A stretch of 64,000 bases of DNA, from assembly GCF_051713825.1 (NCBI RefSeq), contig NZ_JBIOQR010000001.1:310001-374000 (forward strand). Direction: 5' to 3'. The position numbers and the translations under genes are program-made. Below are positions 52,659 to 61,330 of this stretch, piece by piece (position 1 is the first letter of the stretch; every line of letters starts with the position of its first letter). The notes beneath the pieces were generated by a model that worked only from the letters and a program-made list of their open reading frames with translations, had not been told where the DNA came from and made no database searches. This stretch comes from Enterococcus_K sp051713825. Its GTDB lineage: Bacteria > Bacillota > Bacilli > Lactobacillales > Enterococcaceae.

Positions 52659-54061
52659 TGAAGGAGACAATCTATTCATTTGTACTTCAGAATCTATGGC
52701 CGTTTCAAAGTGTCGGCGTTTTTTTGTCTCATTTGATCCAAATCCTCCTGATTAGTTTTCTGTTAAACGAAACCAAAAAATGGTTCACCAAGATCGGAAT
52801 CGCTATTCTTGTTGCGTTTATTTTTATGCGAGTTGCCACTTGGCCTCAATTAATTCTATGGCTAGGCGTTTTTGGTTGGAATTCAGTTATTATTTTATGT
52901 ACGATGATGGTTTACGGTCTTTATTTTTCTAGTATTCGTAAGCAGAAAGTCAGACAATTTTTATTAGCTTTTACTTTTGCCTATGCGGTGTACTACTTAT
53001 CAGACTTTTTTGTCAGCTATATTGCAACTGCACTGTTTAGTCAAGGAAAGTATGTCGGTTATATAATGATATTGCCAACTATTTTAGTCTTTTTGCCGAT
53101 GTTGGCGATTTATGGAATAAGTAAACGAATAAAGTTGAATGAGACGCTAACCCAAATTATGCGTTACAAATGGATTGTTTGGATTGTCTTAGCAAGTTTA
53201 GTGATTGTGATTGCTACAATAAATTATGTGCTGATACTTTCAATGGATAGTCTTACAGCTTTTCTTGTTACTGGAGAATCTGCAGCGTTATCTAAAACAA
53301 CAAATGATATTTTCCTTATTCTATTTATTGTTTTTAGTGCAGTCTTGGTTTTAATATGGTTCTCCTCCTATTTATTTATGAATATGGAAAAAGTCGAGCA
53401 GCAGAAAAATGAGTTGATTCAGCAACAGTTGTACATACAGAAGTTAGAAGGTCTGCAGACAGAAATGAGAGCCGTTCGACATGACTATAAAAACATTATC
53501 TCAGGCATCTATTTGCAAGCAAAAGAGGGTGATAGTACCTCGGTTCAAGAGTATTTAGCTAATACGATGAATCAATTAGACGAGCAGATTAGCTCAAGTA
53601 TTATGTTAAGTAGCCAGCTAGCTAACTTGAAGGTCATGGAATTGAAAAGCTTATTGTTAGTTAAATTGATGGAGCTTGAAAATGAAACCATCCGCTATAC
53701 GATTGAGGTGCCTTATCCGATTGACTTCATCAAGATGGACATTAGTGATTTTACCCGGTGCTTGGGAATCCTCATTGATAATGCCAAGGAAGAAGTGCGC
53801 AAACAACCAGACGGCAGCTTAAGTATTTTGTTATTAAACGAGCCCGATGAACTAAACGTCATGGTCAAAAATACAATTATCGAAAAACCCTTGTTAAAGA
53901 AAATTTGGGAAGAAGGGTATTCGACAAAAGGGAGTAATCGTGGCTTAGGATTAAGTAGTTATCAACGAATTCTTACACGGTATGAATTTGTCTTGAAACA
54001 AACGTTTATTCAGGAACAAGAATTTATTCAAATTTTTAGTCTAGTGGGGAGGATGTCATGA
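52658..54061 (+). CDS. Sensor histidine kinase 1 (HPK10/AgrC-like)
   Basis: A 467-residue kinase with about seven N-terminal membrane spans (to residue 245), a linker helix (EKVEQQKNELIQQQLYIQKL) and a kinase core: phospho-acceptor His275 in RHDYKNIIS, N box ILIDNAKEEV near 373 and glycine box GLGLSSYQ near 431. This is the HPK10 class used for peptide-pheromone receptors. I chose ATG 52658 behind GAAGGAGT; the frame is open 16 codons upstream inside the regulator. Its kinase half is nearly the same as that of the next gene, its sensor half is not. Confidence 0.9.
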   Translation: MKETIYSFVLQNLWPFQSVGVFLSHLIQILLISFLLNETKKWFTKIGIAILVAFIFMRVATWPQLILWLGVFGWNSVIILCTMMVYGLYFSSIRKQKVRQFLLAFTFAYAVYYLSDFFVSYIATALFSQGKYVGYIMILPTILVFLPMLAIYGISKRIKLNETLTQIMRYKWIVWIVLASLVIVIATINYVLILSMDSLTAFLVTGESAALSKTTNDIFLILFIVFSAVLVLIWFSSYLFMNMEKVEQQKNELIQQQLYIQKLEGLQTEMRAVRHDYKNIISGIYLQAKEGDSTSVQEYLANTMNQLDEQISSSIMLSSQLANLKVMELKSLLLVKLMELENETIRYTIEVPYPIDFIKMDISDFTRCLGILIDNAKEEVRKQPDGSLSILLLNEPDELNVMVKNTIIEKPLLKKIWEEGYSTKGSNRGLGLSSYQRILTRYEFVLKQTFIQEQEFIQIFSLVGRMS

Positions 54062-55473
54062 ACGAATTTTTGGATAGCATGCAATTATTTTATGTGAACT
54101 ATTATATGCTTATAGATTTTATTTCGGGTTGGATTGCCAACATAATTCTGGTGTATACGCTCCAATTACTTATCAGACATAAGCGTCCAGTTTGGGTAAG
54201 CCTACTTACGGCACTGCTTTTTGAACTTGTCTCTTATGTAGGTAGTTTGATTCTTGGTATGTCAGGAATGACCGGTATCGTCCCTATTCTGTTTAACAAT
54301 TTTCTTTTTGTTCTCGATTTGTTGATTTTGGTGGTCGCCTTCAAACTCTATCAAAAGAAGAACTACATACTTGTCTTTTTGGCGTTTATGATTAGTTATA
54401 TCATTTGGATAGGAGGTGCCTATCTAACGTTGGGTCTGTTTTATAGCCTCATTGATTTATCAAAGTATGTCTTTTTGGGCACTTTTTTTTCTATGATAGC
54501 GACTCCTTTTGTGAGTGGCGTAGCCTACCTCATCTTGAAGCGATTAGATATTACGAGCAGAATTGTTCGAATTGCGAACTACAAGGCCTCTAGCTATATT
54601 GTAATGTTTGTGATTATTGTCAATGCAAGTATTTTGGCGTTTATTGTTTCTCTCTTTATGGAAGCAATGCAAGAGGTAGCGACCCTTCAATCCTTTGAGC
54701 CGCTACAAAATTATACGAACGAGATGGTGCTGATTCTTTTAGCAGATATTAGTTTTTCAGTGGTTTTAATCTGGTTCTCTTCTTATTTGTTTATGAACAT
54801 GGAGAAGGTTGAGCGACAGAAAAATGAACTGATTCAGCAACAGCTGTACATACAGAAGTTAGAGAATTTACAGTCAGAGATGAAAACAATGCGTCATGAC
54901 TACAAAAATATTATTTCAAGCATCTACCTGCAGGCAAAAGAGGGGGATATTTCAGCGATTCAAGATTATTTATCCAAGACAATGAATCATTTGGATGAGC
55001 AGATTGGTTCAAGCATCATGCTGAGTAGTCAGCTAGTCAATTTGAAGGTGATGGAGCTGAAGAGCTTGCTATTAGTCAAATTGATGGAGTTAGAGAATGA
55101 AAATATTCGCTATACCATTGAGGTTCCTTATCCAATTAATTCTATTAAGATGAGCATGAGTGATTTTACACGTTGTTTGGGTATCCTTATTGATAATGCC
55201 AAGGAAGAGGTTATGAAACAGAATCATGGTAGCTTAAGTATCGTGTTATTAAATGAAGCGGCTGAATTAAATGTTATGGTTAAAAATTCAATTGTTGAAA
55301 AACCCTTGTTACAGAAAATCTGGGAGGAAGGATACTCAACGAAAGGAATGAGTCGTGGACTTGGCTTAAGTAGTTATCTGAATATTATCAGTCGTTATGA
55401 ATTTGTCTTGAAGCAAACCAAGATTTCTGCTGAGGAGCAGGAATTTATCCAATCATTTAGTGTCATGAAATAA
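54058..55473 (+). CDS. Sensor histidine kinase 2 (HPK10/AgrC-like paralogue)
   Basis: A 471-residue kinase starting four bases inside kinase 1 (ATGA). It has about seven membrane spans and phospho-acceptor His280 in RHDYKNIIS, with N box and glycine box as in kinase 1. From the motif IWFSSYLFMNMEKVE onward the two proteins differ at only scattered positions, while the membrane halves show no obvious similarity. This fits duplication with one sensor exchanged, both feeding one response regulator. A terminator follows. Confidence 0.9.
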   Translation: MNEFLDSMQLFYVNYYMLIDFISGWIANIILVYTLQLLIRHKRPVWVSLLTALLFELVSYVGSLILGMSGMTGIVPILFNNFLFVLDLLILVVAFKLYQKKNYILVFLAFMISYIIWIGGAYLTLGLFYSLIDLSKYVFLGTFFSMIATPFVSGVAYLILKRLDITSRIVRIANYKASSYIVMFVIIVNASILAFIVSLFMEAMQEVATLQSFEPLQNYTNEMVLILLADISFSVVLIWFSSYLFMNMEKVERQKNELIQQQLYIQKLENLQSEMKTMRHDYKNIISSIYLQAKEGDISAIQDYLSKTMNHLDEQIGSSIMLSSQLVNLKVMELKSLLLVKLMELENENIRYTIEVPYPINSIKMSMSDFTRCLGILIDNAKEEVMKQNHGSLSIVLLNEAAELNVMVKNSIVEKPLLQKIWEEGYSTKGMSRGLGLSSYLNIISRYEFVLKQTKISAEEQEFIQSFSVMK

Positions 55474-55493
55474 GCAAATTTATGACCATTGGG

Positions 55494-55537
55494 GATTATT
55501 TTTAAACCGAAAGGGATAAAAATAATCTTTTTTTTTG
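55494..55537 (+). terminator. Terminator of the two-component operon
   Basis: GATTATTTTTA (55494-55504) is the exact complement of TAAAAATAATC (55517-55527) around a 12-base loop, followed by about nine T. Confidence 0.9.
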
Positions 55538-55568
55538 CGTATAAAAGTATAGTGATATCGGTGATGAT

Positions 55569-55985
55569 ATGAATATAATCTTATTTGTAACCAGTATAAG
55601 TATTCTATACTGGGAAAAGGGCTATCCTCTAATGAAGCCCAAGTATTTTTTGGCGATTTTAGGTGTCGGGATTCTTTGTTTACTCGCATATTATCAGTTT
55701 GTTGTCAGTATCTTTATTGCCGGGATTGCCTTTAGTTTATTTTTGAAGCAAACAATGTACCACCAGAGTAAAGCCCAAAAGTATGCAATTCTCACCTGTA
55801 TATTGTTGTATCTCATTGAGTTTGTTCTTTCGCGTATTATCCAATCAGGTTTTGGTGTGGAAAGAGGCTTGACGCTTAAAGTTGAACAGTATTTTTACGA
55901 CTTTTTAATTGAATTTCACCTGTTTTATGTGTTTTTCACAACGTTATGTTTACAAACTAAGATGCAGTTTAGGAATGAAAATTGA
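55569..55985 (+). CDS. Small membrane protein of unknown function
   Basis: A 138-residue protein with four to five predicted membrane spans and a short charged tail (QTKMQFRNEN). No family recognised; it is too short and lacks the catalytic pattern of AgrB peptide processors. ATG 55569 has GGTGATGAT just upstream; ATG 55632 (MKPKYFLAILGVG) is an alternative with weaker signals. It lies between the kinase operon and the ABC exporter on the same strand, so it may be part of the regulated output. This is inferred from position only. Confidence 0.6.
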   Translation: MNIILFVTSISILYWEKGYPLMKPKYFLAILGVGILCLLAYYQFVVSIFIAGIAFSLFLKQTMYHQSKAQKYAILTCILLYLIEFVLSRIIQSGFGVERGLTLKVEQYFYDFLIEFHLFYVFFTTLCLQTKMQFRNEN

Positions 55986-56062
55986 CCGTTTAGGAAAATA
56001 AAGCAAACGAGGACAAAGGAGAGGGTATACTTTTTATAGATAAACTTTATAGGGGTGAAAAC

Positions 56063-56824
56063 ATGATTGAAGTGAAAAATTTAACAAAAGATTATGGCAA
56101 AGTAATAGGGGCAAATAATGTGAATTTAGTTGCTCGACCAGGCGAAATTACAATCCTTTTGGGAGGAAATGGCGCGGGGAAATCAACGACAATCAAAAGC
56201 ATCATTGGGTTATTAAAGTATAAAGGTGAGATTACTATTTGTGGGCAACCCAATTTGAGTGTCGAAGCAAAGCGTAATTTTGGCTACATTCCAGAAACGC
56301 CTGTGTTGTATGATATGTTAACGATTAAGGAGCACATTGATTTTATTGGAAATTCGTATGGTGTTGTCAATTATGAGAAAAAAGCGGATAAGTATTTATC
56401 ATTGTTTAGAATTCAAGAGAAAAAACAGACCATTGCCAAAGAGTTATCAAAAGGTATGCGTCAAAAGTTATCGATGACATTGGCTCTGATGATTGAGCCT
56501 AAAGCGTTACTAGTAGATGAGCCAATGATGGGGCTAGATCCAAACAGCATTCAAGACACGTTAAGAATTATGGAGCTGCTGAAGAGTCAAGGAACAAGTA
56601 TTTTGATGAGCACGCACATTATTGATATGGTCGATGACATTTGGGACCATGCGTACATTATGAAAAAAGGCAAAGTTTTAGCGGATGTTTCGCGTAATGA
56701 GTTGGAAGGCAAATCATTGAAGCAGTTATACTTTGAGTTAAATGACGGAGATGAGAGCAATGAAGCGCTGATTGACGAATTGAATGGCGTAAAGGAAGGT
56801 GTTTCTTATGAAGCAGCTAACTAA
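56063..56824 (+). CDS. ABC-2 type exporter ATPase
   Basis: A 253-residue ATPase with Walker A GGNGAGKST near residue 34, signature LSKGMRQK near 131 and Walker B LLVDEPM. Upstream, TATACT at about 56025 lacks a good -35 and CGTTT/AAACG arms lie near 55989-56012, which could suit an activator-dependent promoter. AGGGGTG precedes the ATG. It overlaps the permease gene by 17 bases. Placed after a LytTR operon, it may be a bacteriocin/antimicrobial efflux or signal-export pump; the substrate is unknown. Confidence 0.88.
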   Translation: MIEVKNLTKDYGKVIGANNVNLVARPGEITILLGGNGAGKSTTIKSIIGLLKYKGEITICGQPNLSVEAKRNFGYIPETPVLYDMLTIKEHIDFIGNSYGVVNYEKKADKYLSLFRIQEKKQTIAKELSKGMRQKLSMTLALMIEPKALLVDEPMMGLDPNSIQDTLRIMELLKSQGTSILMSTHIIDMVDDIWDHAYIMKKGKVLADVSRNELEGKSLKQLYFELNDGDESNEALIDELNGVKEGVSYEAAN

Positions 56825-58364
56825 GTTATATTTTGCTAAAAAGAAAGCCAAAATTCGTAATATATTTTCGAAACCAACCTCAGCAATCATCACACTTATC
56901 GTTATCGCTATTATGGGTGTCGGGTTGATGCCTTTGTTCAAGAAAAACGATAATCCACCATTAGATGGAGAATTGGTTGTTATTTTTAGTGTTGTGGCGT
57001 TAGTCTTTATGTTATTTATGTTTGCCACATTTATGCTCCAAAGTAAACAAGCTCTATTCTTTGAAGAGGATTCGTATTATTTATTTATCGGTCCATATAC
57101 TAATAAGCAGATACTAGGGTATACGCTGATTGATGCGGTATTCCAAAGTCTGATGTGTGCTTTAGTGATTACGGGTATCTTGTTTATGATGGCGATACAG
57201 GTTTGTGTCTTGCCGATAGGATACATAGTGAATCTGTTTCTTACCAATACCTTGGCCTACTTTTTGTTGATTGTCTTTACGCAATACATCTATCTAAAGG
57301 ATTTAATCAGAGGAGCAAAAAGTCAGACAAGAAAGTATTTAGTTCTAGCGATTGTTGTAGCGATTGTCGGCTTTATTGTTTATAATGTCCTGCAGAATGA
57401 ATTGAAAATTGACGAAGCGATTCGAGGGTTTGTCTATCAAAAGGAATTTTATTATGTTCCGTTTATTGGTTGGGCGAAAAGTGCGTTTGACACCGTAGAT
57501 GGGAATATTTTAGGGATATTGATTCCTTATGCACTCTTCCTAGCTTGTAGCATTTTCCTTTCAATTCTGACTGTTCGTGCGAAAGGCGATTTTTATGAAC
57601 AAGCAATGATTGATGCACATGATTATAGTGAATATTATAAACGAGCGATGGCTGGAAAGACAGAAGAGGCCAATCAAAAAGTGGTGGATTCTACGGTGAA
57701 TTATCGACCGTATGCAGGTGCTATTCTTTCAAAAAATATTTTAGTTATGAAAAAAACGAGAAAATTCTTCAAGACAAACGATTACTTTAGTATTGCGATG
57801 GTTGTTGGGATGGGGGCTTTGATCGCCAATAAAAGCTTTATCCTTTATGTTGGTTTTACCATATTTTATTTGATAATGAATGTCGGTGAATCAGCACTGG
57901 AAGAGGATTTGAAAAATAATTATATCTATTTGATTCCTGATAAGGCGATTAAAAAGCTCTTCTATGCGTTACTTATTCCTATCTGCAAAACGCTGTTAAT
58001 GTCTATTATTATGATGTTACCGTCTCTTTTTCTGGTGAAGCCAGACATGAAAGAGTTTCTCGCTGGTTTAGTCATCGTGTTGTCCTTTGTGTTCGTTCTA
58101 TACGCAGGAAATGTATTATCACTGCGTGTGATGAAAACAAGAAGCAACCAAATGATCAATTCAACGCTTAGAATGTTTGTTACGGCAGCTGTTTTAGCAC
58201 CAAGTGTCGGTATTGTCTACTTGTTATACAAACTAAACGGTGACTTGACGGCAGCAATTAATGTCTTAATCCCTGTGACACTGCTCTTTAACTTTGGCTT
58301 ATCTGGTGCTATTCTTTATGGCTGTTCTTCAATGATGAACGGCAATGCACTGCAAGCAGATTAA
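56808..58364 (+). CDS. ABC exporter permease (putative ABC_export family)
   Basis: A 518-residue membrane subunit with about 12 spans in two groups separated by a cytoplasmic segment (residues 265-315). Size and pattern fit the putative ABC exporter permease family found in Firmicutes. I chose ATG 56808 behind GGAAGGTG; GTG 56799 is in frame upstream. It is paired with the ATPase before it, and a hairpin terminator follows. Confidence 0.82.
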   Translation: MKQLTKLYFAKKKAKIRNIFSKPTSAIITLIVIAIMGVGLMPLFKKNDNPPLDGELVVIFSVVALVFMLFMFATFMLQSKQALFFEEDSYYLFIGPYTNKQILGYTLIDAVFQSLMCALVITGILFMMAIQVCVLPIGYIVNLFLTNTLAYFLLIVFTQYIYLKDLIRGAKSQTRKYLVLAIVVAIVGFIVYNVLQNELKIDEAIRGFVYQKEFYYVPFIGWAKSAFDTVDGNILGILIPYALFLACSIFLSILTVRAKGDFYEQAMIDAHDYSEYYKRAMAGKTEEANQKVVDSTVNYRPYAGAILSKNILVMKKTRKFFKTNDYFSIAMVVGMGALIANKSFILYVGFTIFYLIMNVGESALEEDLKNNYIYLIPDKAIKKLFYALLIPICKTLLMSIIMMLPSLFLVKPDMKEFLAGLVIVLSFVFVLYAGNVLSLRVMKTRSNQMINSTLRMFVTAAVLAPSVGIVYLLYKLNGDLTAAINVLIPVTLLFNFGLSGAILYGCSSMMNGNALQAD

Positions 58365-58397
58365 TCAAAAAATTGAAGAAAACCTAGACAACTGGAA

Positions 58398-58431
58398 GCG
58401 CAAGAATCGAAATAAGGATTCTTGCGCTGTT
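58398..58431 (+). terminator. Hairpin terminator after the ABC exporter
   Basis: GCGCAAGAATC (58398-58408) and GATTCTTGCGC (58417-58427) are perfect complements around an eight-base loop; only TGTTTT follows, so the T-run is short. Confidence 0.75.
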
Positions 58432-58679
58432 TTGGATGATGTTCAGTGGGGATTGTTGGTTCTAAAAAACTAAACCAGACGTACATCACAAAAAACAAAC
58501 TAGGAGCTACCCGATAATTTCACTAATAGTCTGCCACAGCTTCTTTGTCGCATAATTTTTTTATTTTATTGTTATCTCTCCAGACGCTATAGTTTAGGGT
58601 AGATAAGAATTTCTATGTAGAGGGTAGTGGAGCCTTTGTTATTGTGAAAAAAATTTACACCGTTTGAAAGAGTTTCATT
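58432..58679. other. Non-coding stretch without clear features
   Basis: No gene is supported. On the - strand a frame near 58515-58560 reads NYATKKLWQTISEIIG then stop, but has no start codon and a stop five codons upstream. It may be the last scrap of a lost gene. Confidence 0.3.
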
Positions 58680-58871
58680 TTAAAAATGAATGAAGGCGTA
58701 ATAGATTCCTTCAAGAACAACATGAACGATCGAAAATAGAGCCGCTTGAAGCGTGCGAAAAATGGTATTCTGTACTTTACTTTGTTTGTAATAGGTTTGA
58801 AACTTCGTAAGTAGAGAATAACAGATAACTATAATTACACAACCTATAAGAATACGCTATACTATAGACAT
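58680..58871 (-). pseudogene. Small membrane-protein gene with an early TAG stop
   Basis: On the - strand an excellent ribosome-binding site (AAAGGAGGT) precedes ATG 58871. The frame reads MSIV, TAG, then continues open for 58 codons (RILIGCVIIVICYSLLTKF ... FSIVHVVLEGIYYAFIHF) to TAA at 58682-58680. It would encode a 63-residue protein with two hydrophobic spans. A single G-to-A change from TGG (Trp) would explain the stop. A -10-like TATAAT lies upstream at about 58930 (complement). No family recognised. Confidence 0.5.
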
Positions 58872-59409
58872 GGGTACCTCCTTTTTTTGTTCATTCATGT
58901 GTTACTTCCCGTTTGGTTATAAGTTTATTATACGTTCAATATGCGGGGAGTTTATCAGTCTAAGGACGTACTTTTTTTGAAACAACCTAACAGTTTTGAA
59001 AGAAGAGATGAGTATTCGTCGTATGGGTTATTAGGCCTAGGCAAGAATCAAACATCTCGATAACTAGAAGATTCTAGTGACTAAGAGACAGCTACTTGCT
59101 GTAGACAAGGTAAATCATTTCGTTTCACCTACTTATTCTATTAAGAGTTTCATCTAATGGAGATGGGCTAAGTGCATGAGTTAGTTTTCTTTATAGCAGT
59201 CAGTAAATAAAATCATTAAGGGATACGAGCAAGGATAGTAATCCAGAGGTATACAGTTGCATGTAAGTGTATACCTCTGGATTACTATTAAAAGAAGTTT
59301 ATCCTGTTATAAGGAAAATGTGGCGTAATATTATATTGCCCTATTGTAAAGATTAAAAGTAAGTAATAATAAGCTCATAGATAGATTTTATAAAAATATA
59401 GAAAAACTC
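58872..59409. other. Non-coding interval upstream of the xylose cassette
   Basis: No reading frame is supported on either strand. The only clear structure is the 21-bp inverted repeat at 59235-59288. Base composition is AT-rich and unremarkable. Confidence 0.4.
59235..59288. repeat. Perfect 21-bp inverted repeat with 12-base loop
   Basis: Bases 59235-59255 are the exact reverse complement of 59268-59288; the loop is GTTGCATGTAAG. The arms begin ATAGTAATCC and end GGTATACA. No T-run follows on either strand, so it is not a normal intrinsic terminator. It may be an element end, an RNA hairpin or a protein site. Confidence 0.85.
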
Positions 59410-59473
59410 TTGACCTACAAATATAAAGCGGATACAATGATTACAGATGAGTTAGTAAGTACGATAAACTAAC
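59410..59473 (+). promoter_or_regulatory. Promoter of the xylosidase-transporter operon with XylR-like operator
   Basis: TTGACC (59410-59415), 17 bases, TACAAT (59433-59438): a strong SigA promoter starting transcription near 59445. GTTAGT (59451-59456) and ACTAAC (59468-59473) form a dyad just after the start, echoing the TTAGT...ACTAA ends of xylose repressor XylR sites in Bacilli. The genes downstream support this reading. A leader of about 230 bases follows. Confidence 0.55.
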
Positions 59474-59520
59474 TAATCGAAAATGTAGAGTACGAGCGTA
59501 TGAAATTCTATCATTTTTGA

Positions 59521-59534
59521 TGAATGCGGTTTCT
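59521..59534 (+). promoter_or_regulatory. Possible cre site for CcpA
   Basis: TGAATGCGGTTTCT agrees with the catabolite-responsive consensus TGWAANCGNTNWCA at all but two positions. It lies about 75 bases after the predicted transcription start, where CcpA roadblock sites are often found in sugar operons. Confidence 0.4.
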
Positions 59535-59674
59535 TTGGACTGAAAAATTTTTTCTGCAGAGAGTTGAAAACACATAATCTAAAATAAGACACTCATTATT
59601 ATAGTAGAAAGAGCTGGTATGAACAAGAGGGCATTATTTAATAAAAATAAATTATATAGAGATTGGAGAACACT

Positions 59675-61285
59675 ATGAAGATAATAAATCCCATAATCAA
59701 AGGGTTTAATCCAGATCCATCAATTATTAGAGTAGATGATACTTATTATATCGCTAATTCGACATTTGATTGGTTTCCGGGAGTTCAAATCCACGAATCA
59801 AAAGACTTGATTAATTGGCAGTTGATTACTCACCCTTTAGATACGGTTGAGTTACTAGACATGAAAGGTAATATAGATTCTGGTGGAATTTGGGCACCTG
59901 ATTTATCGTATGCGGATGGAAAATTTTGGTTAGTCTATACGGATGTAAAAGTTGTAAATGGTGCATTTAAAGATTGTATGAACTATTTAACGACAGCGGA
60001 TTCAATCTATGGGCCGTGGAGTAAGCCAATTCAGTTAAATGGTGTTGGATTTGATAGTTCATTATTTCATGATGATGATGGCCGTAAATATCTCCTACAA
60101 ATGGAGTGGGACCACAGAGAATATCATCATCCGTTTAATGGGATTAAGTGCACGGAATATTCTGTTTCAGAAAAACGTTTATTGCCTGAAACAAGTAAAA
60201 TTATCTGGCATGGCACCGATGTTAAACTAGTTGAAGGACCTCATCTGTATAAGCTATTTGGTCAATATTACTTGTTCTGTGCTGAAGGCGGAACGACTTA
60301 TTCTCATCAAGAGGTTGTTGCACGTTCAAATTCAATCTATGGAGAGTATGAAAGTCAATCAGAAGCGTTTCTAACAGCATTTGGTCATCCAGACAATCCA
60401 CTTCAAAAATGCGGTCATGGTTCTTTAGTAAATACACCAGATAACGAATGGTATTTTGCGCACTTGACAGGTAGACCTTGGCATCATGAAACTGAATCCA
60501 GTCATGACCCACGTGGATGGTGTACATTGGGAAGAGAAACGGCTATCCAAAAAGTTGAATGGGATGAAGCTGGGTGGCCTTACATTGTTGGAGGGCGACA
60601 AGGAAGCTTAGAAGTGGATGCTCCTAAAAACGCATCGGTTCATGAATACAAACCGAATTATTTAGTGAAAGATGATTTCGAAAATGAACAATTGAATATC
60701 CATTTTAATACGTTACGTGTTCCCTTTACAGAAAAAATAGGTCGAATTGAAGAGAGTCATTTAATCTTAAATGGCTTGGGTAGTCTAGCTAATTTAAATA
60801 ATAATTCTTTAGTGGCAAGAAGATGGGAAGCTTTTGAATTAGATGCAGAGGTGAAGGTGAATTATGAACCAGTCACCTATCAGCAAATGGCAGGACTAAC
60901 TAACTTCTATAACAGCCAACATTGGTCAATGATTCAAATTACGTGGAATGAGAAGAACGGGCGAGTTATTGAACTCACAGAGAATAATCGAGGCGTTTTT
61001 ACTAGCTATTTAAAAGATGAGGCAATTGCAATCCCTAATGAGGTTGAGTATGTGTATTTCAAAACAAAAATTCGTACACAGTTTTATACGTATCTTTATT
61101 CCTTCGATGGAATAAATTGGCTAGAGGTCCCAGTAAAACTAGATGCAAAAGTTCTATCTGACGATTATGTTAATGAAACGCACGGTGGTTTCTTTACAGG
61201 GGCATTTGTCGGTATGGTGAATGTTGACTATTCAGGGTATAACTTGGAAGCAAAATTTGATTATTTTAAATATGAAGTGAGATAA
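59675..61285 (+). CDS. xynB: GH43 family beta-xylosidase
   Basis: Glycoside hydrolase family 43 enzymes of this size release xylose (sometimes arabinose) from xylo-oligosaccharides. The 536-residue product has the catalytic base Asp14 in GFNPDPSI, a conserved Asp in FDSSLFHDDDGRKY near 130 and the acid Glu in VEGPHLYK near 185. The C-terminal part (330-536) is the beta-sandwich domain of XynB-type enzymes. There is no signal peptide, so it acts inside the cell. I chose ATG 59675 behind TTGGAG. Confidence 0.9.
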   Translation: MKIINPIIKGFNPDPSIIRVDDTYYIANSTFDWFPGVQIHESKDLINWQLITHPLDTVELLDMKGNIDSGGIWAPDLSYADGKFWLVYTDVKVVNGAFKDCMNYLTTADSIYGPWSKPIQLNGVGFDSSLFHDDDGRKYLLQMEWDHREYHHPFNGIKCTEYSVSEKRLLPETSKIIWHGTDVKLVEGPHLYKLFGQYYLFCAEGGTTYSHQEVVARSNSIYGEYESQSEAFLTAFGHPDNPLQKCGHGSLVNTPDNEWYFAHLTGRPWHHETESSHDPRGWCTLGRETAIQKVEWDEAGWPYIVGGRQGSLEVDAPKNASVHEYKPNYLVKDDFENEQLNIHFNTLRVPFTEKIGRIEESHLILNGLGSLANLNNNSLVARRWEAFELDAEVKVNYEPVTYQQMAGLTNFYNSQHWSMIQITWNEKNGRVIELTENNRGVFTSYLKDEAIAIPNEVEYVYFKTKIRTQFYTYLYSFDGINWLEVPVKLDAKVLSDDYVNETHGGFFTGAFVGMVNVDYSGYNLEAKFDYFKYEVR

Positions 61286-61330
61286 GGTTCTGCAAAGAGA
61301 GGCACTCATTTTCTGAAAGGAAGAGAGAAG

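Noticed and set aside
52658..55473. Assembly error as the cause of the two similar kinases
   Set aside because: The sensor halves differ fully and the kinase halves carry many scattered differences, so this is not a collapsed or doubled read.
55569..55985. AgrB-like peptide-processing protein
   Set aside because: It is shorter than AgrB and I see no plausible catalytic His/Cys pattern between spans; left as unknown membrane protein.
58510..58565. Short - strand frame NYATKKLWQTISEIIG as a gene
   Set aside because: No start codon, no ribosome-binding site and a stop only five codons upstream.
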